12,669 nucleotides of DNA from Thermoflexus sp. (GCA_017743605.1 JAGHYO010000050.1:1-12669); one strand, 5' to 3'. Counted from the first letter of the stretch, positions 1 to 7,477 are shown. The notes: generated by a model not told the origin, from the letters alone. Made by a program: numbers and translations.

Positions 1-19
1 AGATGTGTATAAGAGACAG
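1..19 (+). other. Residual Tn5/Nextera mosaic-end adapter
   Basis: The first 19 bases read AGATGTGTATAAGAGACAG, which is identical to the Tn5 transposase mosaic end used in Nextera-type library preparation. It sits exactly at the sequence end, as expected for untrimmed adapter. I infer that genomic sequence begins at about base 20. An open frame starting at base 5 is partly adapter-derived and was discarded. Confidence 0.95.
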
Positions 20-54
20 GTCTCTCATCCGCCCCGCCCCGTCGGGAGGCGCGT

Positions 55-1002
55 TCAGCGGGGGGCGACGGCCGTGGGGATCCTGCGGTGCTCCAGTTCG
101 GCCAGGAACTTCTCCGCCTCCATGGCGGCCATGGCCCCGAAGCCAGCCGAGGTGATGGCCTGCCGGAACCAGCGGTCGTGCACCTCGCCGGCGGCGAAGA
201 CCCCCGGGACGCTGGCGTGTAGCCGCTCGTTCACCCGAATGTAGCCGGCCTCGTCCAGCTCCAGCTGCCCTCGGAACAGGGCGGTGTTGGGCTCGTAGCC
301 GATGAAGATGAACACGCCATCGGTGGGGAGCTCCCGCTCCTCCTCCGTCTTCACGTTCCTGAGGCGCACGGCCTGCACCCGGCCCTCGCCCAGGATGCTG
401 GTGACGACGGTTTCGGTGATGAACCCGATCTTCGGGTTGTGGCGCGCGCGCTCCTGCAGGATGGGCTGCGCGCGGAACTGCTCCCGCCGGTGGATGATGG
501 TCACCCGGCGGGCGTAGCGGGTGAGGAAGAGGCCCTCTTGGAAGGCGCTGTCGCCCCCGCCCACCACGACCACCTCTTTGTCCGTGAAGAAGAAGCCGTC
601 GCACGTGGCGCACACCGAGACGCCGCGCCCCCAGAACTCCTGCTCCCCAGGGACGTTCAGGCGGCGCGGGGTCGCTCCGGTGGCCACGATCACTGCCTTC
701 GCCTCGTGTTCCGCCCCGTAGGTCCGGATCTGGAAGGGGTGCTGCCGGAAGTTCACCTCGATGGCCTCATCGAACTCGAAGCGGGCGCCGAAGCGTTCGG
801 CCTGCTGCTTCATGCGCTCCGCCAGCTCCATCCCCCCGATGGGCTCCGGGAAGCCGGGGAAGTTCTCGACGATGTCGGTGGTGGCGATCTGCCCGCCGAC
901 GCTGTTGCCGGTGATCACCAGCGGCGAGAGGTTCGCCCGCGCCGCGTAGAGGGCCGCCGTCAGCCCCGCCGGCCCCGCGCCCAGGATGATCAGGTTCTCC
1001 AT
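55..1002 (-). CDS. trxB: Thioredoxin-disulfide reductase
   Basis: This 315-residue protein has the usual length and order for low-molecular-weight thioredoxin reductase, a cytosolic FAD enzyme that uses NADPH to reduce thioredoxin. An FAD-binding GAGPAG lies at residues 8-13 and the redox-active pair C131/C134 sits in CATCDG. The NADPH-binding GGGDSA spans 148-153, followed by HRR at 171-173. The FAD-contacting C-terminal stretch starts with GEVHD at 272-276 and continues [13 protein letters not shown] suggests NADPH preference, which is family knowledge. The ATG start is preceded by a GGAGGG-like ribosome binding site. It is the last gene of a def-uma2-trxB cluster, 15 bp after the Uma2 gene. 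Only about 35 genomic bases lie downstream before the contig end, and no terminator is visible in them. Confidence 0.97.
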   Translation of the reverse strand: MENLIILGAGPAGLTAALYAARANLSPLVITGNSVGGQIATTDIVENFPGFPEPIGGMELAERMKQQAERFGARFEFDEAIEVNFRQHPFQIRTYGAEHEAKAVIVATGATPRRLNVPGEQEFWGRGVSVCATCDGFFFTDKEVVVVGGGDSAFQEGLFLTRYARRVTIIHRREQFRAQPILQERARHNPKIGFITETVVTSILGEGRVQAVRLRNVKTEEERELPTDGVFIFIGYEPNTALFRGQLELDEAGYIRVNERLHASVPGVFAAGEVHDRWFRQAITSAGFGAMAAMEAEKFLAELEHRRIPTAVAPR

Positions 1003-1017
1003 CGTGACCCTCCGTTC

Positions 1018-1587
1018 TCATAGATCTCGGAACAAGTCCTCCACGTCGACCTCCAGGCCCGGGATCAGGCCGCTGCGCACCCTACCCCTCTCCCGGGCGG
1101 TATCGGCCAGCACGAACCGATCTCCCTCCAGCCGGTAGATCTCCACCCGCCGGGTGTCGGGATCGACCACCCAATACTCCTGCACCCCGGCCTGGGCGTA
1201 GTCGTAGCGCTTCTCCAGCAGGTCCAGATGGGCGGTCGAGGGGGACAGGATCTCCACAATGAGGTCCGGCGCCCCCTCGATATGGGTCTCCCGCAGGCGG
1301 TCCGCGTGTTCCCTCAGGACGACCAGGAGGTCGGGCTGGTAGACCGTGTCCTCCCGCAGCTTCACGTCCAGGGGCGCGTCGTAGACCCATCCGATCCCGG
1401 TTCGACGCACGGCCTCGACGAGCAGGAGCTCTAATCGCAGGGAGACTTCCTGATGCCTTCGGGACGGCGATGGGCTCGGCATGGGCACCCCCCGGACGAG
1501 GATCCAGTAGCCGGGTTGAGTCTCCGTCCACCGTCGGAAGTCCTCGTAGCGTTCGAACCGCAGGCCCTCGACGGCCGCGCGCGCCAT
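1018..1587 (-). CDS. Uma2 family (DUF820) restriction-endonuclease-like protein
   Basis: The 189-residue protein matches the Uma2/DUF820 family, which has a PD-(D/E)XK nuclease fold and no settled cellular role. Visible family marks are the early PSPS..RRH segment (residues 39-45), QPD at 84-86, PDLIVEILSPST at 107-118, D122, K126 and YWVVDP at 138-143. D86, D108, E112 and K126 are candidates for the metal-dependent active site. The ATG start has a GGGGGAG ribosome binding site just upstream. The gene lies between def (18 bp gap) and trxB (15 bp gap) on the same strand, so it is probably co-transcribed with them. Such genes are often multicopy in Chloroflexota and Cyanobacteria. I see no transposase or toxin-antitoxin partner here. 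The family assignment is secure, the function is not. Confidence 0.9.
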   Translation of the reverse strand: MARAAVEGLRFERYEDFRRWTETQPGYWILVRGVPMPSPSPSRRHQEVSLRLELLLVEAVRRTGIGWVYDAPLDVKLREDTVYQPDLLVVLREHADRLRETHIEGAPDLIVEILSPSTAHLDLLEKRYDYAQAGVQEYWVVDPDTRRVEIYRLEGDRFVLADTARERGRVRSGLIPGLEVDVEDLFRDL

Positions 1588-1605
1588 TCTCTCCCCCTTT
1601 CGGTT

Positions 1606-2118
1606 TCAGGAAACCGGCTCCGGGACGGGCTGGGCGCGCCAGATCCGGGTGGGATCCTGGATGCGGTCCGGGAACAGGATGCCGTCCAGGTGGTCGATCT
1701 CGTGCTGGAAGGCCCGGGCCACCAGCCCCTCGGCCCGGATGCGGACCCGCCGCCCCTCCGGGTTGAGGCCGCGCACGATGACCCACCGGGCGCGGGGGAC
1801 CCAGCCATACCATCCGGGGATGGAGAGGCAGCCTTCCACGCCTTCCTCGATCTCCGGGGAGGCCTCGACGATCTCCGGGTTGATCACCGCGTGGAGCACC
1901 CCGCTGCCCGGCGCCTCCTTGTCCTCCGGGACCTCAACGACGATCACCCGGAGGGACTCCCCCACCTGCGGGGCGGCCAGCCCGATCCCCTCTGCCGCCC
2001 GCATGGTCTCGACCATGTCCGCGATGAGGCGGCGCAGGGCTGGGGTGATCCGCGTTACCGGCTCGGCCTTCCGCCGCAGGATGAGCTGGTCCGCCATCAC
2101 AATCGGCCGCACCGCCAT
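1606..2118 (-). CDS. def: Peptide deformylase
   Basis: The 170-residue enzyme removes the N-formyl group from the initiator methionine of nascent proteins, acting at the ribosome exit. All three family motifs are present: GIGLAAPQ at residues 44-51, EGCLS at 95-99 with metal-ligand C97, and QHEIDH at 138-143 with ligands H139 and H143 and catalytic E140. The length is typical of bacterial deformylases. The ATG start follows an AGGAGGA ribosome binding site at normal spacing. It is the first gene of the minus-strand cluster. Upstream, a weak candidate -10 (TAAAAT, complement of 2214-2219) has no good -35. A 6-bp hairpin (2177-2182 with 2186-2191) would fall in the leader. No methionyl-tRNA formyltransferase gene, a common neighbour, is in view. 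Confidence 0.97.
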   Translation of the reverse strand: MAVRPIVMADQLILRRKAEPVTRITPALRRLIADMVETMRAAEGIGLAAPQVGESLRVIVVEVPEDKEAPGSGVLHAVINPEIVEASPEIEEGVEGCLSIPGWYGWVPRARWVIVRGLNPEGRRVRIRAEGLVARAFQHEIDHLDGILFPDRIQDPTRIWRAQPVPEPVS

Positions 2119-2257
2119 CGGTTCGGTCCTCCTGGCCCCATGCGAATTGGATGCAGATCCATGCGGCGCGTGACACCCCAGGAGCCCTGGGTGGTCCCGC
2201 CGTGCGTCTCCTCATTTTAAACGGAGTTCCCTTGATTTCGCGATCCTGTGGGGTCGA

Positions 2258-2516
2258 ATGAATCCGACCTCAGCCTGCATTCGGCCGGCGGTTGGCCCTG
2301 TGTCTCGGATGAATTCGACCTTGGAAGGCCTTCAGCCCGTGGTCGGCCTGTGCCGACCGAAAAAACATCCCTTGCGTCGACGGAGGCCGACGCCCAGCGC
2401 AAAGCGCCTAGCTGGCACAGGCCCACGCCCGACGCCAGGCGTTCGTGGGTTTGCAGTGTAAATCCGGAACCGCATTCAGCATGACCTTGCTTGTAGGCTG
2501 AAGTGAATTTCAGCCT
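2258..2516 (+). repeat. Diverged repeat cassette, copy 1
   Basis: The cassette begins with two related units whose cores start at 2260 and 2311, 51 nt apart. The second unit contains a perfect 7-bp hairpin, GGTCGGC at 2341-2347 pairing with GCCGACC at 2352-2358. A GC-rich middle follows. The cassette ends in an 8-bp hairpin, AGGCTGAA at 2495-2502 with TTCAGCCT at 2509-2516, whose 5' side follows GT to give a GTAG start. Copy 2 lies 558 bp downstream in the same orientation. Confidence 0.6.
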
Positions 2517-2670
2517 CGATCCCCAGGATCGGTTCGGAGCAGGATTTGAGGATGAAGGGGTCTGATCCTTGCAGGAGCAGTTTTCATCACAAGCGGGATG
2601 AAGAAGGCGGGAGTTGCGGGCTGAGGCCCTCCCCCGAGGAAGGATCGCCGTGGCCATCAGGACGCTCGTT

Positions 2671-2747
2671 TTTGGTAGGAGCGGCTTCAGCCGCGACTTT
2701 GCTGTCTCCAAGACGGGGGTTCGGGGCTAAAGCCCCTCCTACAAAAA
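2671..2747. repeat. REPIN-like inverted doublet of REP hairpins
   Basis: The left half, GTAGGAGCGGCTTCAGCCGC (2675-2694), starts with GTAG and folds into GCGGCT/AGCCGC with a TC loop. The right half (2721-2742) ends in CTCCTAC and folds into GGGGCT/AGCCCC with an AA loop. The complement of the right half matches the left at nearly every position, including a T-rich outer flank, so the two form an inverted pair around a spacer of about 24 nt. This is the architecture of REP doublets (REPIN/BIME) mobilised in trans by RAYT (TnpA-REP) transposases. No such transposase gene is in the window. Confidence 0.75.
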
Positions 2748-2817
2748 ATCATTCATCCTATCTCGTGCACAGGACCTTCGCCCGTCCGCAGGTATCCGGA
2801 TCCATTTTTAAAGCCTG

Positions 2818-3024
2818 GCATTCGACCTCGGAGGGCTTTCGGCTGACGGTCGGCCTTGGGCGCTGAACGAATTCGACCTGGGGAAGCCTTTGGCCGGTGG
2901 TCGGCCTGCGCTGATCAAGAGAACACTCTTCGCGTCGGCGAAGGCGGACCCCTGGCGCGGAGCGCCCTGGACAGCTGATCTCAATCGACGCAAGAAGGCG
3001 CTCGGCCGAAACGAATTTCGGCTT
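2818..3024 (+). repeat. Diverged repeat cassette, copy 2
   Basis: This is the second copy of the cassette, in the same orientation as copy 1. Its paired cores start at 2818 and 2869, again exactly 51 nt apart and each 558 bp from its counterpart. The second unit keeps the GGTCGGC arm at the equivalent place, with a partner arm that still pairs if G-T wobbles are allowed. The middle contains GGCGC/GCGCC palindromic sequence. The copy ends in GCCGAAA (3005-3011) pairing with TTTCGGC (3016-3022). The terminal hairpin ends 8 nt before the -35 box of the downstream promoter. Confidence 0.6.
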
Positions 3025-3030
3025 GCGTTT

Positions 3031-3059
3031 TTGACCGTGCGCTGTCCCCGCGCTATGCT
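3031..3059 (+). promoter_or_regulatory. Sigma-70-type promoter for the 3095-7439 operon
   Basis: A -35 box TTGACC (3031-3036) and a -10 box TATGCT (3054-3059) are separated by exactly 17 nt. Transcription would start near 3066, giving a leader of about 30 nt before the ATG at 3095. No other convincing promoter appears between the three plus-strand genes, so this one may drive them all. Confidence 0.75.
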
Positions 3060-3094
3060 CTTGTCTCGAAAGCCTGTCGGTTCGGGACGCTGCC

Positions 3095-5443
3095 ATGGAC
3101 AGGGAGCGCGGGTATCCCTGGCATCTGCCGCCGGCCCTGGCCCTGCACCTGGAGATCCTCCGCTACCCGATCTTAGCCCGTCGGATCCGGGAGCGGATGC
3201 GTCAGGAACTCTTCGCCCGCGGCATCATCACCCCTGAGGCCTTCGAAACCGAAGTCCGGGAGAAGGCCCTGATCTCCCAGCGGATGGAGGGGCTCACCGA
3301 TCCCTTCGGCCAGGAGTCGCCGGAGGAGTGGGAGGAGCGGCTGGCCCAGATCCGGGACCAGCTGACGGAGTTCTATTTCGCCTACAACCTCCCCCATAGC
3401 CTGTTCGTGGAGATTGTCCGCTCGTTGCTCGAGGAGCGGGCGCCGGGGCACCGCCCGGTGCTGACCTTTAACCCGGAGCTGGCCCCGGTGGAGGCCCTCT
3501 TTGCCCAGGCCGAGGTCTACGAGGCCGCGCCCCCCGAGCAGCGAAAGGCTGTGCTCCCCCACCTGAAAGAGATCCGCGTGGTGCTCATCCGGAGCATCAT
3601 CAGCGATCAGCTGGCCTTCGTGGGCATCGCCCGGGAGCATTTCACGTCGGCGGACCTGCGGGCCATCTACGAGCGGCGCATCGGGCAAGGCAAGATCGGG
3701 GGCAAGGCGGCAGGGATGATGCTGGCCTGGCGGGTGCTCCAGATCCCCGATCCGGAGGATCCCTTCCCCCTGGCCGAACGGGTGGGCATCCCGGATTCAT
3801 GGCTCATCGGCGCGGACGTCTTCTACGAGTTCATGGAGCGCAACGGCCTGCTCCCCTACCTTAACCAGAAATACAAAACCGAGGAGGAGATCCGGGCGGA
3901 GTTCCCCGAGGTGCAGCACGCCTTCCTGGAGGGGCGCTTCCCGGGCTGGTTCGTCCAGCGCCTGCGGGACCTGCTCCAGGGGATCGGGCTGCATCCCCTC
4001 ATCGTGCGGTCCTCCAGCCTTCTGGAGGATAACTTCGGCGCCTCCTTCGCCGGAAAATACGAAAGCCACTTCTGCCCCAACCAGGGCTCCCTGGAGGAGA
4101 ACCTGGAGGCGCTGCTGACGGCCATCAAACGGGTTTACGCCAGCGTCTTCCATCCGGACCCCCTGATCTACCGACGGCATGTCGGGCTGCTGGATTACGA
4201 CGAGCGGATGGCGATCTTGCTCCAGAAGGTGGAGGGGACGCGCCACGGGCGCTACTTCTTCCCGCCGATCGCGGGGGTCGCCTACTCCCGCAACCCCTTC
4301 CGATGGAGCCCGCGCATCCGGCGGGAGGACGGTTTTGTGCGGATGGTGGTGGGCCTGGGCACCCGGGCGGTGGAGCGGGTGGCCCACGATTACCCCCGCA
4401 TGGTCGCCCTCAGCCATCCGGGCCTGCGCCCGGAGAAGGATCCCCAGGCCATCGCCCGCTACGCCCAGCGCTTCATTGACGTCATCGACCTGGAGGAGAA
4501 CACCTTCCGCACCCTGCCGGTCCACGGGGTGCTGGACGGGGATTACCCCGGCCTAGCCTATCTGGTCGTGGTCCATAAGGGGGATTACCTTCAGCCGCTC
4601 ATCGGCCGCAACGTCGATCCCCACGCCTTGGTGATCACCTTGGACCGCCTGCTCCAGGAGACGGACTTCGCGCCGCTGATGCGGGCGGTCCTGCGCAAGC
4701 TGGAGCGCTACTACGGCCGCCCGGTGGACATCGAGTTCGCGGTCCTTCTGGGAGACGGGCGGCCGCCCCGGCCCATGCTGCGGCTGCTCCAGTGCCGCCC
4801 GCAGACCGATCGGGAGCAGGCGGCCCGCCCCCGCATTCCTCAGGATGTCCCGGTGGAGGACGTCCTGTTCACCTCGTATCAGATGGTGCCCCATGGGGCG
4901 GCGCATAACATCCGCTACGTGGTCTACGTGGACCCGATGGCTTATGCCCGCATCCCGGAGCTGAGCGCGCGTCTGGAGATCGCTCGAGTGATCGGGCGGC
5001 TGAACCGTCGGCTGGTCGGGGAACGCTTCATCCTCATCGGCCCCGGGCGCTGGGGGAGCGTGAACCCGTATCTGGGGGTGAAGGTGGGCTACGCGGACAT
5101 CTACAACGCCCGGGCCCTGGTGGAGATCGGGCTGCGGGGGGCTCAGGGGGCCCCCGAGCCCTCCTACGGCACGCATTTCTTCCGCGATCTCATTGAGGCC
5201 CAGATCTACCCTCTGGCTCTGAGCCCAGACGACGAGCGGGCGGCCTTTCGGGCCGATTTCTTCCTTCAGGCGCCGAACAGCCTCGCTGCGCTGCTGCCGG
5301 AGGAGGCCGCCTGCGCGGCGGTGGTGAGGGTCATCGACATCCCTGCTGTGGCCGGCGGCCGGTATCTCCACCTGGTGATGGATGGCGACCAGGAGGAGGC
5401 CATGGCCTACCTGGGGCCGAAGGTGGAGGATCCGATCGCCTGA
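3095..5443 (+). CDS. PEP/pyruvate-binding (PPDK N-terminal, ATP-grasp) domain protein of unknown function
   Basis: This 782-residue protein carries the ATP-grasp domain found at the N-terminus of PEP synthase and pyruvate phosphate dikinase. Marks include GKIGGKAAG at residues 199-207, VRSSSLLEDNFGASFAGKY at 304-322, a GVAYSRNPF stretch, and DIEFAV followed by LLQCRPQT ending near residue 571. Residues 1-190 form an unassigned, mostly helical-looking N-terminal region. The C-terminal 210 residues contain IGPGRWGS and YGTHFFRDL, which I recall from uncharacterised PPS-like proteins. The TGG-x-T-x-H phosphohistidine swivel and the C-terminal PEP-binding barrel of true PEP synthases are absent, so it should not be annotated as ppsA. 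The start is the first ATG after the 3031-3059 promoter, with only a weak ribosome binding site. tgt follows closely. Confidence 0.85.
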   Translation: MDRERGYPWHLPPALALHLEILRYPILARRIRERMRQELFARGIITPEAFETEVREKALISQRMEGLTDPFGQESPEEWEERLAQIRDQLTEFYFAYNLPHSLFVEIVRSLLEERAPGHRPVLTFNPELAPVEALFAQAEVYEAAPPEQRKAVLPHLKEIRVVLIRSIISDQLAFVGIAREHFTSADLRAIYERRIGQGKIGGKAAGMMLAWRVLQIPDPEDPFPLAERVGIPDSWLIGADVFYEFMERNGLLPYLNQKYKTEEEIRAEFPEVQHAFLEGRFPGWFVQRLRDLLQGIGLHPLIVRSSSLLEDNFGASFAGKYESHFCPNQGSLEENLEALLTAIKRVYASVFHPDPLIYRRHVGLLDYDERMAILLQKVEGTRHGRYFFPPIAGVAYSRNPFRWSPRIRREDGFVRMVVGLGTRAVERVAHDYPRMVALSHPGLRPEKDPQAIARYAQRFIDVIDLEENTFRTLPVHGVLDGDYPGLAYLVVVHKGDYLQPLIGRNVDPHALVITLDRLLQETDFAPLMRAVLRKLERYYGRPVDIEFAVLLGDGRPPRPMLRLLQCRPQTDREQAARPRIPQDVPVEDVLFTSYQMVPHGAAHNIRYVVYVDPMAYARIPELSARLEIARVIGRLNRRLVGERFILIGPGRWGSVNPYLGVKVGYADIYNARALVEIGLRGAQGAPEPSYGTHFFRDLIEAQIYPLALSPDDERAAFRADFFLQAPNSLAALLPEEAACAAVVRVIDIPAVAGGRYLHLVMDGDQEEAMAYLGPKVEDPIA

Positions 5444-5487
5444 GATCCGCTCAGCTAGGACCCTGGTGGTTCTTGAGGGACGGGGCC

Positions 5488-6654
5488 GTGCGCACGGAGC
5501 CCATCCGGCACCACCCGAATGATTCATGGGGCCGCTCGATTCGGTTCACCCTCCTCGCCCAGGACGGCCGAGCGCGGGCGGGTTTCCTGGATACTCCCCA
5601 CGGCCGGATCCCGACGCCGTGCTTTGCCCCGGTGGGCACCCAGGGGGCGGTCAAGACAGTGCCGGCTTGGGACCTGGAGGCCCTGGGAGCGAGGCTCATC
5701 TTAGCCAACACCTATCACCTCTATCTGCGGCCCGGAGACGAGCGGATCGCCCGCCTGGGCGGCCTGCACCGCTTCATGGGCTGGGATGGCCCCATCCTCA
5801 CCGACAGCGGCGGCTTCCAGATCTTCAGCCTCCAGGGGCTGCGGGAGGTGGATGACGATGGGGTGACCTTCCGCTCCCATCTGGACGGTTCCCTCCATCG
5901 CTTCACCCCGGAGAAGGCGATCTGCATCCAGGAGAACCTGGGAGCGGATCTGATCATGTGCCTGGACGAGTGCCCGCCCCCCATGGACTACGAATACAAC
6001 GTGAGGGCCCTGGAGCGGACCCACCGGTGGGCGGAGCGCTGCCGGGCGGCCCACACCCGCCTGGATCAGGCCCTCTTCGGCATCGTGCAGGGCGGGGTCT
6101 TCGAGAACCTGCGGACCCGGAGCGCTCGCTTCCTGATCGGCCTGGATTTCCCGGGCTACGCCATCGGCGGGCTCTCGGTGGGCGAGCCCAAGGCCCTCAC
6201 CTACCGCACCCTGGAGCTCATGGACGCTCTGCTGCCGGAGGAGAAGCCACGTTACCTGATGGGCGTGGGGACCCTGGTGGATTTCGTGGAGGCGGTGGCG
6301 CGAGGGGTAGATCTCTTCGATTGCGTGATGCCCACCCGGGTGGCCCGCCACGGGACGGCGATCACGCGAACGGGGCGTCTGAACCTGCGCAACGCCCTCT
6401 ACGTGGAGGATCCCCGGCCCATCGATGAGGCGTGCGGCTGCCCCACCTGCCGACGCTTTTCCCGTGCCTACCTGCGCCACCTGTTCAACGTCGGGGAGCC
6501 CTTGGCGATGGGTCTTACCACCCTGCACAACCTCTACACCATGTTGCGGTTCATGGAAGACATGCGACAGGCGATCCTGGAGGGGCGCTTCGCCGAGTTC
6601 CGGGCCGCTGTCCTGGAGGATCACAAGGCCCTGGCCCCAGAGGAGGAGGGCTGA
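5488..6654 (+). CDS. tgt: tRNA-guanine transglycosylase (queuine tRNA-ribosyltransferase)
   Basis: The enzyme exchanges guanine-34 of GUN-anticodon tRNAs for preQ1 in queuosine synthesis. Numbered from the GTG chosen here (388 residues), the catalytic LTDSGGFQ has D106, GIVQGG and GGLSVGEP form the base-binding pocket, and FDCVMPTR carries the nucleophilic aspartate D278. The zinc site is C316, C318, C321 and H347. The start is uncertain. A TTG at 5473 and this GTG are the only common start codons before the conserved region. The GTG has GAGGGA seven bases upstream. Homology alone would favour a start near 5539, an ATT giving IRFTLLAQDG. The gene is co-directional with the ATP-grasp gene 44 nt upstream and ends in TGATG overlapping the HAD gene. 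Confidence 0.95.
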   Translation: MRTEPIRHHPNDSWGRSIRFTLLAQDGRARAGFLDTPHGRIPTPCFAPVGTQGAVKTVPAWDLEALGARLILANTYHLYLRPGDERIARLGGLHRFMGWDGPILTDSGGFQIFSLQGLREVDDDGVTFRSHLDGSLHRFTPEKAICIQENLGADLIMCLDECPPPMDYEYNVRALERTHRWAERCRAAHTRLDQALFGIVQGGVFENLRTRSARFLIGLDFPGYAIGGLSVGEPKALTYRTLELMDALLPEEKPRYLMGVGTLVDFVEAVARGVDLFDCVMPTRVARHGTAITRTGRLNLRNALYVEDPRPIDEACGCPTCRRFSRAYLRHLFNVGEPLAMGLTTLHNLYTMLRFMEDMRQAILEGRFAEFRAAVLEDHKALAPEEEG

Positions 6655-7439
6655 TGAGCGCTGCGCCGCGGGCCCTAGAGATCGCAGCGGTACTCCTCGA
6701 TCTCGACGGCACCCTCTACACGGCCGAGGGGCCGATCCCGGGCGCGGCGGAGACAGTGCGGGCCCTCCGGGCGCATGGGGTGGCCGTCCGCTTCGTCACC
6801 AACACCACCACCCGCAGCCGCCGGGCCCTGGCCGAGCGGCTGACCCGCATGGGCTTCCCGGCCCATCTGGAGGAGATCTACAGCCCGCCCTGGGCGGCGG
6901 GCCGCTTCCTGCGGGCCCGGGGTGCCCGGGCCTTCCTGCTGGTGCCGGAGGGCGCGCGGGAGGACTTCGCGGGCGTCCCGGAGGACGACCAGCGGCCGGA
7001 CTACGTGGTGGTGGGGGATCTGGGGGAGGACTGGACCTTCGAGCGCTTCAATCGGGCCTTCCGGCTGATCCTGGAGGAGGGCGCTGGCCTCATCGGCCTG
7101 GGACGGACTCGCTACTGGCAGGCGGCCGATGGGCTCCGGCTGGACGTGGGGCCTTTCCTCGCGGCCCTGGAGGAGGCTACCGGGCGGAAGGCCCTGATTT
7201 TCGGGAAACCGGACCCCGCCTTCTTCCAGCTGATCCTGGAGGATCTGGGGGTGCCGCCGGAGCGGGCGGCAATGGTGGGAGACGACATCGAGATCGACGT
7301 CGGCGGGGCGCAGCGGGTTGGGATGCAGGGCCTCCTGGTGCAGACCGGCAAGTTCCGCCCGGCGGACCTGGAGGGAGCGATCCGCCCTGCCGCGGTCCTG
7401 GGCTCGGTGGCCGAGCTGGCGGCGTGGATGTGGGGGTAA
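6654..7439 (+). CDS. HAD superfamily hydrolase, class IIA (NagD/HDHD2-like)
   Basis: This 261-residue protein is a predicted cytosolic phosphatase. HAD motif I is DLDGT with nucleophile D16 and acid/base D18. Motif II is T49-N50 in VTNTTT. Motif III is K185 in FGKPDP, and motif IV is GDDIEID with D210 and D211 as magnesium ligands. The roughly 110-residue cap between motifs II and III is the type IIA (NagD-like) arrangement. Substrate cannot be read from sequence; sugar phosphates or nucleotides are typical for the class. The ATG overlaps the tgt TGA by one base and has a strong AGGAGGAGGG site inside the tgt end, indicating coupled translation. A longer same-frame start at 6432 would overlap tgt by over 200 bp and is rejected. 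A hairpin follows the stop. Confidence 0.92.
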   Translation: MSAAPRALEIAAVLLDLDGTLYTAEGPIPGAAETVRALRAHGVAVRFVTNTTTRSRRALAERLTRMGFPAHLEEIYSPPWAAGRFLRARGARAFLLVPEGAREDFAGVPEDDQRPDYVVVGDLGEDWTFERFNRAFRLILEEGAGLIGLGRTRYWQAADGLRLDVGPFLAALEEATGRKALIFGKPDPAFFQLILEDLGVPPERAAMVGDDIEIDVGGAQRVGMQGLLVQTGKFRPADLEGAIRPAAVLGSVAELAAWMWG

Positions 7440-7444
7440 CGGAA

Positions 7445-7477
7445 CCGGCGGGGGCGCTGGCCAGGTGCCCCCACCGG
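7445..7477 (+). terminator. GC-rich terminator-like hairpin after the HAD gene
   Basis: CCGG (7445-7448) plus GGGGGC (7450-7455) pair with GCCCCC (7467-7472) plus CCGG (7474-7477), with one C-A mismatch and an 11-nt loop. It begins 5 nt after the HAD stop codon. Only three T residues follow, so it is not a textbook intrinsic terminator, but its position fits the end of the plus-strand operon. Confidence 0.55.

Larger units (their letters stand above)
2119..3030. repeat. Gene-free repeat-rich intergenic region
   Basis: About 900 bp between def and the plus-strand operon carries no convincing gene. Open frames of 60-164 codons occur on both strands, but they overlap each other, show no domain signature, and their internal peptide repeats arise from DNA repeats. 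The region has two diverged copies of one cassette (about 2258-2516 and 2818-3024), an inverted REP-like doublet between them (2671-2747), and several small hairpins. A six-fold core of the form GAATTCGACCT or GAATTTCRGCYT begins at 2260, 2311, 2505, 2818, 2869 and 3013. It resembles a non-coding repeat island rather than decayed genes. Confidence 0.7.

Noticed and set aside
2217..2711. Open frames of 60-164 codons on both strands in 2217-3096
   Set aside because: They overlap each other and the repeats, and their internal peptide similarities are produced by the repeated DNA. No domain, ribosome binding site or codon signal supports any of them.
2258..3024. CRISPR array
   Set aside because: The repeats are diverged, irregularly placed apart from the 51-nt pairs, and there are no uniform spacers or cas genes.
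6432..6653. N-terminal extension of the HAD gene to 6432
   Set aside because: It would overlap more than 200 bp of tgt, including its zinc-site region. The ATG at 6654 has an excellent ribosome binding site and places the HAD nucleophile at residue 16, as usual.
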